Part shown: piece by piece, positions 7,552-15,043 of the stretch | How positions within the stretch are numbered: the stretch's first letter is position 1 | Layout: every line of letters begins with the position of its first letter | Program-made: the position numbers and the translations under genes | Notes under the pieces: model-generated | Database searches by the model: none | What the model saw: the letters and a program-made list of their open reading frames with translations, nothing else | What the model was told of the DNA's origin: nothing | Assembly: GCF_016862555.1 (NCBI RefSeq) | Contig: NZ_BONE01000085.1 | Span: forward strand, 1 to 34,610 | Length of the DNA: 34,610 nt | Source of the DNA: Asanoa siamensis | GTDB taxonomy: Bacteria; Actinomycetota; Actinomycetes; Mycobacteriales; Micromonosporaceae | Reading direction: 5' to 3'

Positions 7552-9060
7552 ATGAACATCTTTCGACGCGCGGTGCTCGCCGGTGCGGCCGGGCTGGCCG
7601 CGGGCGCGGCGGTCGGCCCGGGCGGGCGGGCCACCGCCGCTCCGCGTTCCGCCGCCGACGACGCCGTCACCGCCATCACCCACGTCACCGTCATCGACGC
7701 GACCGGGGCGCCCGCGAAGCGGGACATGACCGTGCTGCTGCGCGGCGACCGCATCATCGCGGTGGAGCCGAGCCGGGTCGCCGGTGCGGTGCCCGGCGCG
7801 CACGTCGTCGACGGCCGCGGCCGCTACCTGATCCCCGGCCTCGCGAACATGCACAACCACACGTTCGACGGCGCGGAGATCGAGGTGCCGCTGCACGTCG
7901 TCAACGGCGTCACCACGGTGCGGGACATGAGCGCCAACGAGGACACGAGCCGGTGGCGTCGCGAGATCGAGGCGGGCACGCGACTCGGTCCACGGTGGAC
8001 GATCGGGAGCCCGATCGTCGACGGCGCGCCGTCGTTGTGGGAAGGGCTCGGCGCGCCGTACATCAGCGTCGCGACCGCGGCCGAGGCGCGCGCGACGGTG
8101 CGCGCGCAGAAGGACGCGGGCGCCGACTTCATCAAGGTCTACACTCGACTGTCCCGCGCGGCCTTCTTCGCCATCGCCGACGAGGCGCGGCGGCAGCGGA
8201 TCCCGTTCCTCGGGCACCTGTCCGACTTCGTGCAGATGACCGAGGCGAGCGACGTCGGTCTCGCCAGCATCGAGCACCTCTTCCAGGTCTGGTACGACAC
8301 GTCGAGCCGCGAGGAGTCACTGCGGCGCCTGGTCGCGTCGGTGCCGATCGCGGGTGGCGAGTACAACGGCTGGCTCAACAAGATGCACCCCTACGAGTAC
8401 GCGGCCGCCCGCAGCTACGACCGGCGGAAGGCCACGGCCGTGTTCGCCCGGCTGGCCCGCAACGGCACGCGGGTGACGCCGACGCTCATGCTGCACACGT
8501 TCACCGACCGGCCGGGCGAGACGCCGATGAACGATCCGCGGTACGCGTACTTCCCGGCCGCCACGCGCGAGTTCTGGCATTACGCGCTCGACGCGATCTA
8601 CTTGAACGGGCGTACGCCGGAGCAGGACGCCCGTGGTCGCGAGATCTACGAGCGGCGGCTGCGCCTCGTGCACGACCTGGACCGGGCCGGGGTGCCGCTG
8701 ATGGCCGGCACCGACAACGGCACCGCCTTCCTGATGCCCGGCTTCAGCCTGCACGACGAGCTGGTCCGGCTCGCCCAGGCCGGGCTGTCGAACATGCGCG
8801 TGCTGCAGACCGCGACGCTGGAGCCGGCCCGTTATCTCGGTGTCCGCGACCGCGGCACGATCGCCCGGGGCAACGTCGCCGACCTGGTGCTGCTCGACGC
8901 CGACCCGCTGCGGGACATCCGCAACACGACCCGGATCCACTCGGTCGTGGTGCGCGGGTGCGTGCTCTCGCCGGCCGACCGGGCACGGATGCTGGCCGAG
9001 GTGAAGAAGGCGGCCGCCGCGGCGCCTGCGCTGCGGCGCACCGCCCGCTGCGCCTGCTGA
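7552..9060 (+). CDS. Exported amidohydrolase-family protein (metal-dependent hydrolase)
   Basis: 502 aa from ATG 7552, with GAAGGGG about 6 bases upstream. The frame opens further back (7501), but those residues lack export or family features. The N-terminus MNIFRRAVLAG plus an Ala/Gly-rich core resembles a Tat signal. The amidohydrolase fold is clear: an imidazolonepropionase-like N-terminal beta segment (THVTVIDATG), the HxH metal motif His101-Asn-His103 after PGLANM, a candidate bridging Lys in FIKVYTRL, His residues in FLGHLSD and IEHLF, and the metal Asp in MAGTDNGT. The C-terminal part (RGTIARGNVADLVLLDADPL) is the usual family ending. All expected metal ligands appear present. Substrate unknown. 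Divergent from the GDPD gene, sharing a 194-base intergenic region. Confidence 0.88.
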   Translation: MNIFRRAVLAGAAGLAAGAAVGPGGRATAAPRSAADDAVTAITHVTVIDATGAPAKRDMTVLLRGDRIIAVEPSRVAGAVPGAHVVDGRGRYLIPGLANMHNHTFDGAEIEVPLHVVNGVTTVRDMSANEDTSRWRREIEAGTRLGPRWTIGSPIVDGAPSLWEGLGAPYISVATAAEARATVRAQKDAGADFIKVYTRLSRAAFFAIADEARRQRIPFLGHLSDFVQMTEASDVGLASIEHLFQVWYDTSSREESLRRLVASVPIAGGEYNGWLNKMHPYEYAAARSYDRRKATAVFARLARNGTRVTPTLMLHTFTDRPGETPMNDPRYAYFPAATREFWHYALDAIYLNGRTPEQDARGREIYERRLRLVHDLDRAGVPLMAGTDNGTAFLMPGFSLHDELVRLAQAGLSNMRVLQTATLEPARYLGVRDRGTIARGNVADLVLLDADPLRDIRNTTRIHSVVVRGCVLSPADRARMLAEVKKAAAAAPALRRTARCAC

Positions 9061-9064
9061 GCGC

Positions 9065-9685
9065 CTATTCGAACCGGCTCGGGTCGCCGGTGCCGCGGCG
9101 GAGGACGACGGGCTCGTCGTCACTCCAGTCGACGACGGTGGTCGGCACGGTGCCGCAGTCGCCGGCGTCGACGACTCCGTCGATGACGTGGTCCAGCCGT
9201 TCCTTGATCTCCCAGCCCTGCGTCATCGGCTCGTCGTCGCCGGGCAGCAGCAGCGAGCTCGACACGAGCGGCTCGTCGAGGGCGGCGAGCAGGGCCTGGG
9301 TCACGACGTGGTCCGGGATGCGTACGCCGACGGTCTTCTTCCGGGGGTGCTGCCAGCGGCGCGGCACCTCCTTGGTGGCCGGGAGGATGAACGTGTAGCC
9401 ACCGGGCGTCGCGGCCCGCACCGCCCGGAACCGCGCGTTGTTGATGTGCACGAACTGGCCGAGCTGGCTGAAGTCGCGGCAGACGAGGGTGAAATGGTGG
9501 TGCCCGTCGAGCTGCCGGACGCGCCGGATCCGCTCGACACCATCGGCGTTGCCGAGCCGGCACCCGAGTGCGTAGAGCGAGTCGGTGGGATACGCGATCA
9601 GCCCACCGCCGTTGACGAGATCGACCACCTGCCCGATCGCCCGCGGCGCGGGATTCTCCGGATGCACGTCGAAGTACCTCGCCAC
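9065..9685 (-). CDS. yciO: YciO-type Sua5/YrdC/YciO family protein
   Basis: 206 aa from a GTG start. It aligns by eye with E. coli YciO along its whole length: FDVHPENPAPRAI, GGLIAYPTDSLYALGC, HFTLVCRDFSQL, TPGGYTFILPATKEVPRR, KKTVGVRIPDH, PLVSSSLLLPG and PTTVVDWSDDEPVVLRRG. The family binds RNA and nucleotides. Sua5/YrdC members make threonylcarbamoyl-AMP for tRNA t6A, while YciO is a paralogue with a less certain role. The KxR-type and S/T-rich nucleotide-binding positions of the fold are present. No Sua5 C-terminal domain is present, as expected for YciO. Convergent with the amidohydrolase gene, four bases apart. Confidence 0.93.
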   Translation of the reverse strand: MARYFDVHPENPAPRAIGQVVDLVNGGGLIAYPTDSLYALGCRLGNADGVERIRRVRQLDGHHHFTLVCRDFSQLGQFVHINNARFRAVRAATPGGYTFILPATKEVPRRWQHPRKKTVGVRIPDHVVTQALLAALDEPLVSSSLLLPGDDEPMTQGWEIKERLDHVIDGVVDAGDCGTVPTTVVDWSDDEPVVLRRGTGDPSRFE

Positions 9686-9797
9686 GTCCGGAGCCTAGTC
9701 TCCCCGCCGGGGTGACCAGGTCGGCGGCCCGCGAAGCTACGCCGCTTCGTGATCGGATCGCGACGCCACCATGGCCTTCGGGCGCGACCATTCCGGT

Positions 9798-10292
9798 ATG
9801 GCCGCGGGGCGGATCGCGGGGGCGTGTGCGGCGGCGGTGCTGATCGCCGCTCTGAGCGCGTGCTGGCCTGTCAGGTTGGGCGTCACCGGCGTGTCGGTGG
9901 ACGAACGCGGTCAACCGACGGCGGAGATCGTCTGGTGCGGCGACAACCGCCCCGAGGTCGTCGTGCTCTGGGCACTGACCGACGCCACGCTCTCGCGGAC
10001 CGAACTCGACACGCACCTTCGCCACGCCACCGTGCCGAACGACGGCACCTGGCCCGCGACCGCACCGGTGGGCGAGCAGGTGGCGGAACTTGGCGCGTTG
10101 GGGCTGCCCTACCGGATGTACGGAGTCGACGAGGACAGTGCCTTCACGACGGAGGCCGTGCACTTCGATCTCTCGGAACTACCCGCGCTCCCGCCGGACA
10201 CGATCCTGATCACCGAATGGCGCAACGACCGGTACGTCCAGCGCACCGTGACGCGCGCGGAGTTCGCCCGCCTGGCCGACGGTCTCTGCTGA
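9798..10292 (+). CDS. Small putative lipoprotein of unknown function
   Basis: 164 aa from ATG 9798. The N-terminus is a lipoprotein signal: Arg near the start, the hydrophobic run ACAAAVLIAAL, and a lipobox L-S-A-C with Cys22. The mature part has no family I recognise. It contains VSVDERGQPTAEIVWCGDNRPEVVVLWAL, an acidic middle and a C-terminal R-A-E-F-A-R-L-A-D-G-L-C ending in Cys. A start at 9771 in the same frame would add nine residues before the signal. Neither start has a clear Shine-Dalgarno; I prefer 9798 because it places the charged n-region directly before the hydrophobic core. Convergent with the stressosome operon, 22 bases apart. Confidence 0.7.
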   Translation: MAAGRIAGACAAAVLIAALSACWPVRLGVTGVSVDERGQPTAEIVWCGDNRPEVVVLWALTDATLSRTELDTHLRHATVPNDGTWPATAPVGEQVAELGALGLPYRMYGVDEDSAFTTEAVHFDLSELPALPPDTILITEWRNDRYVQRTVTRAEFARLADGLC

Positions 10293-10300
10293 TCCCGCCG

Positions 10301-10317
10301 TGACGGGGTGACCGTCA
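10301..10317. terminator. Short hairpin between convergent genes
   Basis: Six-base arms TGACGG and CCGTCA flank a five-base loop in the 22-base gap between the lipoprotein gene and the stressosome operon, overlapping the stop of the latter. It could end transcription from either side, but it is small. Confidence 0.3.
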
Positions 10318-11874
10318 GTGTCGCCGGAGGGCGACGATGGCGATGTCGTCGCCGACGTCCGTGGTGGTGAGGTCCGACAGGACGCGGTCCGCGTATGCCT
10401 CCAGGTCCGGTGGGACCTGCGCCGCCGAGGTCGCCAGGGCCGCCAGGCCCGAGTCGATGTCGGTCGTGCGGCGTTCGACCAGGCCGTCCGTGTAGAGCAC
10501 CAGCGTGCCCCCGGGCGGCAGGTGCAGGTCCAGGTCGGCGGGGCGGGGGGCGTCGAGGCCGAGGAGCGGCGCGCGATGTTCCACATAGGACGCGCCCGCC
10601 GCCGTGACGAGCAGCGGTGGTGGGTGGCCCGCGTTGGCCAGGCGGATGGCGCCCGTGGCCGGGTCCAGCAGGAGCAGGCAGATCGTGGCCAGCTCGCCGG
10701 GGAGCAGCGCCCGCAGCAGCAGGTCGGCCTTCGCCAGCACCGCCCCAGGCGGGTGGCCCTCGACCGCGTACGCCCGGACCGCGTGCCGCAGCTCGGCCAT
10801 GACCGTCGCCGCGTAGAGGGAGTGGCCCGTGACGTCGCCGATCGCCGCCAGCAGGCAGCCGTCGATCATCGTCAGCTCGTAGAAGTCGCCGCCCACCTCG
10901 GTCTGCGCGCTGGCCGGCACGTAGCGCACCGCGAGGTCGTAGCCCGGCACCCGCGGGATCCGTTGCGGCAGCAGGCTGCGTTGCAGCGTCAGCGCGATGC
11001 GGTGCTCCTCGTCGAACGTCCGCAGCGCCTCCACCGCCGACGCCACCGCCTGCACCAGCAGCCGCAGCACGTCGGCCAGTTCGCGCAGCGCGTCGTCCGG
11101 CACCGCCACGTGCACCGGCGGGCGGTCGTCGCGCAGCCGGGCCGTGCCGACCGCCACCGCGGCCGTCGGCCAGGTGAGCTGCGGCCAGTTCGTGGCCGCG
11201 TCGGTGCGGACCATGGCGCCCACCGGTACGACCAGCGCCGTGGCCGGCCATTCCCGGACCACCGGCGGCGCCACCGGGTCGGTCACCGCCGCGACCAGGC
11301 GGTCACCCGCCGAGCTGCCGGCCGTGACCGTGTCGGCGGCCACCACCGCGCCGCTGCCGAAGATCTCCGCCGCGCCCGCGGCCGCCGCCGTCAGCAACTG
11401 GGCGAGCGTACGCGCGGAGTTCACCGCGACCGTCGTCTCGGCCAGCCGCGTCAACCCCGCGGCCAGCGACTCCGCGTGCCGCCGCGCCCGGTAGTAGCGC
11501 AGCACCGCGTGGGCGGTCGCGACCAGCTCGTCGGGCTCGATCGGCTCGGCCAGGTACGCGTCGGCGCCGCGGGTCAGGCCCTGCGCCCGGTCGGCGACGT
11601 CGACCGCGTGCGCCGACACGTGGATCACCGGCGTGGCCGCCAGCGTCGGGTGCGACTTGATCTTTTCGGCGACCTCGAAGCCGCTCATGTCGCCCAGCCG
11701 CACGTCGAGCACGACCAGGTCGATGTCGCCGGCCGCGATCCGGTCCAGCGCCGCGGTGCCGCTGTCGGCCTCGACCACCCGCAGGCCGGCCCGGGTCAGC
11801 CAGCGGACCAGCAGGTAGCGCTTGGCGTCGCTGTCGTCGACGACGAGGACGGTCGTGGACTCAGGGTGTTCCAT
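10315..11874 (-). CDS. Response regulator-PP2C phosphatase (REC-GAF-like-SpoIIE), RsbU-type
   Basis: 519 aa. Residues 8-122 form a receiver domain with acidic pair Asp13-Asp14, phospho-acceptor Asp57 (VVLDVRL) and Ser87. The conserved Lys is replaced by Glu110 (YLAEP). A central GAF-like region spans about 135-300, and a PP2C/SpoIIE domain about 320-517, with metal motifs VGGDFYEL, AIGDVTGHS, YTDGLVE and DDIAIVAL intact. Such enzymes dephosphorylate anti-anti-sigma STAS proteins in partner-switching cascades. It is the last gene of the stressosome operon and overlaps the kinase gene by 14 bases, so it is the likely output: phosphorylation by the kinase, or RsbT binding, would control phosphatase activity. 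Its STAS substrate is not in this window unless it is RsbS or RsbR. Confidence 0.9.
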   Translation of the reverse strand: MEHPESTTVLVVDDSDAKRYLLVRWLTRAGLRVVEADSGTAALDRIAAGDIDLVVLDVRLGDMSGFEVAEKIKSHPTLAATPVIHVSAHAVDVADRAQGLTRGADAYLAEPIEPDELVATAHAVLRYYRARRHAESLAAGLTRLAETTVAVNSARTLAQLLTAAAAGAAEIFGSGAVVAADTVTAGSSAGDRLVAAVTDPVAPPVVREWPATALVVPVGAMVRTDAATNWPQLTWPTAAVAVGTARLRDDRPPVHVAVPDDALRELADVLRLLVQAVASAVEALRTFDEEHRIALTLQRSLLPQRIPRVPGYDLAVRYVPASAQTEVGGDFYELTMIDGCLLAAIGDVTGHSLYAATVMAELRHAVRAYAVEGHPPGAVLAKADLLLRALLPGELATICLLLLDPATGAIRLANAGHPPPLLVTAAGASYVEHRAPLLGLDAPRPADLDLHLPPGGTLVLYTDGLVERRTTDIDSGLAALATSAAQVPPDLEAYADRVLSDLTTTDVGDDIAIVALRRH

Positions 11875-13201
11875 CGCCGCCTGCCGGCAACCGGACCGTG
11901 AACGTGCTGCCCGCGCCGGGCTCGCTCGCCACGGTGAGCGTGCCGCCGAGCAGCGTGACCAGGCGCCGGGCGTACGGGAGGCCGAGGCCGGTGCCGGGCG
12001 CGCCCGTGGGGGAGCGGCCGGGCACCTGGTAGAACTCCTCGAAGATCCGGTCGTGCAGCTCGGGCGCGATGCCGACGCCGGTGTCGGTGACCTGGATCAG
12101 CCAGTCCTCGTCGACCCGCGAGGCGGTCATCCGCACCTCGCCGTCGACCGTGAACTTCAGCCCGTTGTGCAGCAGGTTGCGCAGCACCTGCGCGAGCAGC
12201 ACCTCGTCGGAGCGGATGGTCGCCGGCCCGGGGTCGACCACCACCAGCTCCACGGACGGCACCGCGAGCGCGCGCACCGTGCCGCGCAGCTGGCTGAACA
12301 CCGCACCCAGGTCCACATCGGACCATTCCGGCTGGATCGTGCCGGACTCCGCCTTGGCCAGGTCGAGCAGGTCGTTGACCAGCCGCAGCAGGTCGGCGGC
12401 GGAGCCCCGGATCAGCCCGACCTGGCGGGACTGGTCCTCGGTCAGCGGGTCGGACTCCGGGTCGTCGAGCAGCCGGGCCAGCCCGATCACCGCCGTGACC
12501 GGCGCCCGCAGCTCGTGGCTGACGTTGGCCAGGAACCGGGTCTTGGCCTCGCTCGCCGCGCGGAGCTGCGCCGACCGCTCGTCCAGCTCGGCGTAGAGCG
12601 CCACCACGCCGCGGTTGGTCTCCTCCAGCTCGTCGGAGAGCTGGTTGTAGAGCGCCATCACGCCGCGGTTGGTCTCCTCGAGCTCGGCGTTGAGGCGGGC
12701 GAGCTCGTCGCGGTGGGCGCGGGTCTCCTCGAGCGCCGAGAGCAGCTGCTCGTTCTGCTCGGCCATCTCGTCGAGCGGCGTGCGTGGCGCCGAGGCGGCC
12801 AGCTCCGCACGGATGCGGTCGAGGCCGGCCTGGTCGAGCTGGGCCCCGACGGGGATCCGCCGGCTCATCCGCACCACCGTCGTCGTCGGTCCGTCGTCGA
12901 TCGTGAGGCTGTCGACGAGCCGGCCGAGGCTGGGCAGTTGCTGCGCCTGGGTCGGGCCGATCGCGACGACCTCGACGTGAAGTGTCCCATCGTCGACGCC
13001 GAACCACACTTCGGCGCCGGTCGCCGGCGGCCCGCCGCGGTCCGTGAACAGCGTGCGGCCGACCTCGCTGAGCGCCGTCGCCAGCCGCACCTGGTCCTGC
13101 CGTTCGAGACCGACGGCGGCCGCGACCTCGCGGGCCCGCTGCCGGGCGACGAACACGTCGGACTCGGTACGCAGCACGAGCTGCAACAGGCGCGTGGTCA
13201 T
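11861..13201 (-). CDS. Hybrid sensor histidine kinase with RsbT-like N-terminus
   Basis: 446 aa from ATG 13201, which overlaps the upstream stop as TGATG and has GAGGA seven bases before it. The longer open frame upstream is antisense-like and rejected. Residues 10-115 resemble an RsbT/anti-sigma ATPase domain (VARQRAREVAAAVGL...RLATALSEVGRTLF), but the ATP-binding Asn is Thr50 and no DxGPG box is seen. A coiled coil (about 145-215) contains an 18-residue duplication. The HisKA domain has His229 in FLANVSHELRAPV, and the HATPase has NLLHNGLKF (N box), DTGVGIAP and GTGLGL. There is no membrane segment, so it is cytosolic and probably senses through protein contact with the stressosome. It likely phosphorylates the adjacent receiver-PP2C protein. 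Confidence 0.9.
   Translation of the reverse strand: MTTRLLQLVLRTESDVFVARQRAREVAAAVGLERQDQVRLATALSEVGRTLFTDRGGPPATGAEVWFGVDDGTLHVEVVAIGPTQAQQLPSLGRLVDSLTIDDGPTTTVVRMSRRIPVGAQLDQAGLDRIRAELAASAPRTPLDEMAEQNEQLLSALEETRAHRDELARLNAELEETNRGVMALYNQLSDELEETNRGVVALYAELDERSAQLRAASEAKTRFLANVSHELRAPVTAVIGLARLLDDPESDPLTEDQSRQVGLIRGSAADLLRLVNDLLDLAKAESGTIQPEWSDVDLGAVFSQLRGTVRALAVPSVELVVVDPGPATIRSDEVLLAQVLRNLLHNGLKFTVDGEVRMTASRVDEDWLIQVTDTGVGIAPELHDRIFEEFYQVPGRSPTGAPGTGLGLPYARRLVTLLGGTLTVASEPGAGSTFTVRLPAGGDGTP
12593..12686 (-). repeat. In-frame duplication in the kinase coiled coil
   Basis: Two nearly identical 40-base copies (12593-12632 and 12647-12686) lie 54 bases apart, giving an 18-residue protein repeat with core ELEETNRGV-ALY. 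This lengthens the helical stalk before the HisKA domain by five heptad-like turns. The motif itself is common in actinobacterial histidine kinases. Confidence 0.8.
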
Positions 13202-14220
13202 CAAGAGGTCCTCGCCACCAGCACACACGCGTCGTCCCGGCGCACCCCGGCGTCGCGCAGCAGGGTGGCCGCGACCAGTTGCGGCGACCGGCCACGCAGG
13301 CCGGGATAGTCGTCGAGGTTCCACCGGTCGACGACGCCGTCCGAGTGCATGATCAGCAGCGCGCCCGGTGCCGCGGGATACCCGTACTCGCGGACGGCCC
13401 GCCGCTGGTGACCGGTGATGCCGGGCAGGGAGACCAGCCCGCGCCGGGTGGTGTCGTCGACCAGGAAGCCGGAGATGTTGCCGAGGCCGGCGTACCGGAT
13501 CTCGCCGTCGTCGAGCTGGGCGACCGCGACGGCCGCGCCCCGGGTGTGCCGCACGGAACGGTGGAGGTGTTCGACCACGGCGGCCGGCGGCCCCGGCGGC
13601 GCGGCGTGGAAGGCCTGCACCACCGCCCGCGTGGCCGCGGCCGCCAACGGACCGTGCCCGAGGCCGTCGGAGACCAGCACCTGCAGGCGGTCGCCGACGG
13701 TACGCACGACGTAGCCGTCGCCGCACACCTCCTCGCCGCTCATCGCCCGGCTGACCGCGGAGGCGGCGAACGGCTCCGGCGCGGGACCGGGCCAGACCTG
13801 CGCCACCGCCACCGTGCCGCGGCCCTCGACGGAGCTCATGTCGAGCCAGCCGGCCTGGCGGGCGATCGCGCCGAGCCCGATGCCGAGGGTGCCGGCGGTG
13901 GAGTGGCCGTCGCGGGCCGAGCGCGTCAGGTCGCTCATCCCGGGGCCGGCGTCGATCGCGACGAGCTCGACCCCGGCGGCCTCGCCGGAGCGCACCGGGC
14001 GCACCAGCAGGCGGCCCTCGTCGGCGTGCTTGACCAGGTTGCTGGCCAGCTCGGTGGCCACGATCGCGAGCCCGCCGACCTTCCCCTCGTCGAGCCCGAC
14101 CTCCGCGCCGATCTCCTGCGCGGCCCGGCGCACGGCACTGACCGCGCCGGCCTCCTCGAGCCGGAACCAGAGTCCACCGTCGACGAGCCCGCTCGCGCGG
14201 GTCACCGCTACCGCGCCCAT
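13201..14220 (-). CDS. RsbT-like ATPase fused to RsbX-like PP2C phosphatase
   Basis: 339 aa. Residues 15-145 are a GHKL serine-kinase domain of the RsbT/RsbW type: ATELASNLVKHA with Asn61, DAGPGMSDL near 90-98 and TLGIGLGAI near 111-119. Residues 160-338 are a compact PP2C domain like RsbX: GDGYVVR (Asp168), VLVSDGLGHG (Asp185), MHSDGVVD and DDACVLVA, so the metal ligands are present. In Bacillus, RsbT phosphorylates RsbS/RsbR and RsbX removes those phosphates; here both activities sit in one chain, suggesting a self-limiting switch. The start overlaps the RsbT stop by 13 bases. Fourth gene of the stressosome operon. Confidence 0.9.
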   Translation of the reverse strand: MGAVAVTRASGLVDGGLWFRLEEAGAVSAVRRAAQEIGAEVGLDEGKVGGLAIVATELASNLVKHADEGRLLVRPVRSGEAAGVELVAIDAGPGMSDLTRSARDGHSTAGTLGIGLGAIARQAGWLDMSSVEGRGTVAVAQVWPGPAPEPFAASAVSRAMSGEEVCGDGYVVRTVGDRLQVLVSDGLGHGPLAAAATRAVVQAFHAAPPGPPAAVVEHLHRSVRHTRGAAVAVAQLDDGEIRYAGLGNISGFLVDDTTRRGLVSLPGITGHQRRAVREYGYPAAPGALLIMHSDGVVDRWNLDDYPGLRGRSPQLVAATLLRDAGVRRDDACVLVARTS

Positions 14221-14627
14221 TTCGTGACGGTGATCCGGGTGCCCCGGCCCGCCGCGGTGTCGATGTCGAACTCGTCGACCAGCCGGCGCGCTCCGGACAG
14301 GCCGAGGCCGAGCCCGCCGCCGGTGGTGTAGCCGTCGGTGAGCGCCAGGTCGAGGTCCGCGATGCCCGGGCCGTCGTCGGCGAACACGATCCGGATGCCC
14401 TTGCGCCGGCCGCTGTCGACGACGGTCACCTCGGCGCCGCCGCCTCCGCCGTACACCAGGGTGTTGCGGGCCAGCTCGCTCGCGGCGGTGACCAGCTTGG
14501 TCTGGTCGACGAGCGAGAGCTTGGCGGCGACCGCGACCGTACGCACGAGCTGCCGCACCCGGACCACGTCCTCGTCGGCGGCGATCGTGACGAGCTGCGG
14601 CTCGCCGAGGCCGACGTCGGTGGTCAC
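14208..14627 (-). CDS. rsbT: RsbT-type serine/threonine kinase of the stressosome
   Basis: 139 aa from GTG 14627, overlapping the rsbS stop as GTGA. The complete GHKL ATP-binding set is present: SELARNTLVYG with Asn55, FADDGPGIADL (about 83-92) and GGGLGLGLSGARRL (about 103-116). Length and layout match RsbT. In the known module RsbT is held by the RsbR/RsbS complex; on stress it phosphorylates them, leaves, and activates a PP2C phosphatase. The likely partner here is the receiver-PP2C protein at the operon end, although that one lacks an obvious N-terminal RsbU-type RsbT-binding domain. Confidence 0.95.
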   Translation of the reverse strand: MTTDVGLGEPQLVTIAADEDVVRVRQLVRTVAVAAKLSLVDQTKLVTAASELARNTLVYGGGGGAEVTVVDSGRRKGIRIVFADDGPGIADLDLALTDGYTTGGGLGLGLSGARRLVDEFDIDTAAGRGTRITVTKWAR

Positions 14628-15043
14628 GACGTCGCCGGGCCGAAGCGGTCGAGGTCGAGGTCGATGCCCAGGTCGTCGGGGGTCTCGGGCTCGCGGGCCT
14701 GGGCCAGCAGCTCGATGCCCCGCTCGACGTTGAGCGCCGTGCGGATGCCGTCGAGCGAGAGACCCAGCTCCACCAGGGTGATCGCCACCGCCGGGCGCAT
14801 GCCGACGACCACGGTCTCGGCGTCGAGCACGCGCGAGATCGAGGCGATCGACGAGAGCATCCGGCCGACGAACGAGTCGACGATGTCGAGTGCGGTGATG
14901 TCGATGATCACGCCGTGGCAGCCCGTCGCGACGATCCGCTCCGCCAGGTCCTCCTGGAGGGCGAGCGCGGTCTGGTCCTGCATGTCCACCTGGATGGAGA
15001 CGAGCAGCAGATCACCGATCTTGAGGACCGGTACGCGATCCAT
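14624..15043 (-). CDS. rsbS: RsbS-type STAS stressosome scaffold
   Basis: 139 aa, a single STAS domain. It begins VPVLKIGDLLLVSIQVDMQD, typical for RsbS, and has Ser57 in ALDIVDSFVGRML, corresponding to the serine RsbT phosphorylates in Bacillus RsbS. The acidic C-terminal tail (about 115-139, PETPDDLGIDLDLD) extends past the STAS fold. The start ATG overlaps the rsbR stop as TGATG, and its own stop overlaps the rsbT GTG, so the three core genes are translationally coupled. Confidence 0.95.
   Translation of the reverse strand: MDRVPVLKIGDLLLVSIQVDMQDQTALALQEDLAERIVATGCHGVIIDITALDIVDSFVGRMLSSIASISRVLDAETVVVGMRPAVAITLVELGLSLDGIRTALNVERGIELLAQAREPETPDDLGIDLDLDRFGPATS

Noticed and set aside
10318-11901. 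527-codon plus-strand frame opposite the REC-PP2C gene
   Set aside because: Antisense shadow; the minus frame has complete receiver and PP2C motifs and overlaps its operon neighbour.
13202-13726. Upstream extension of the histidine kinase frame
   Set aside because: It overlaps the RsbT-RsbX gene out of frame, and TGATG coupling with GAGGA fixes the start at 13201.
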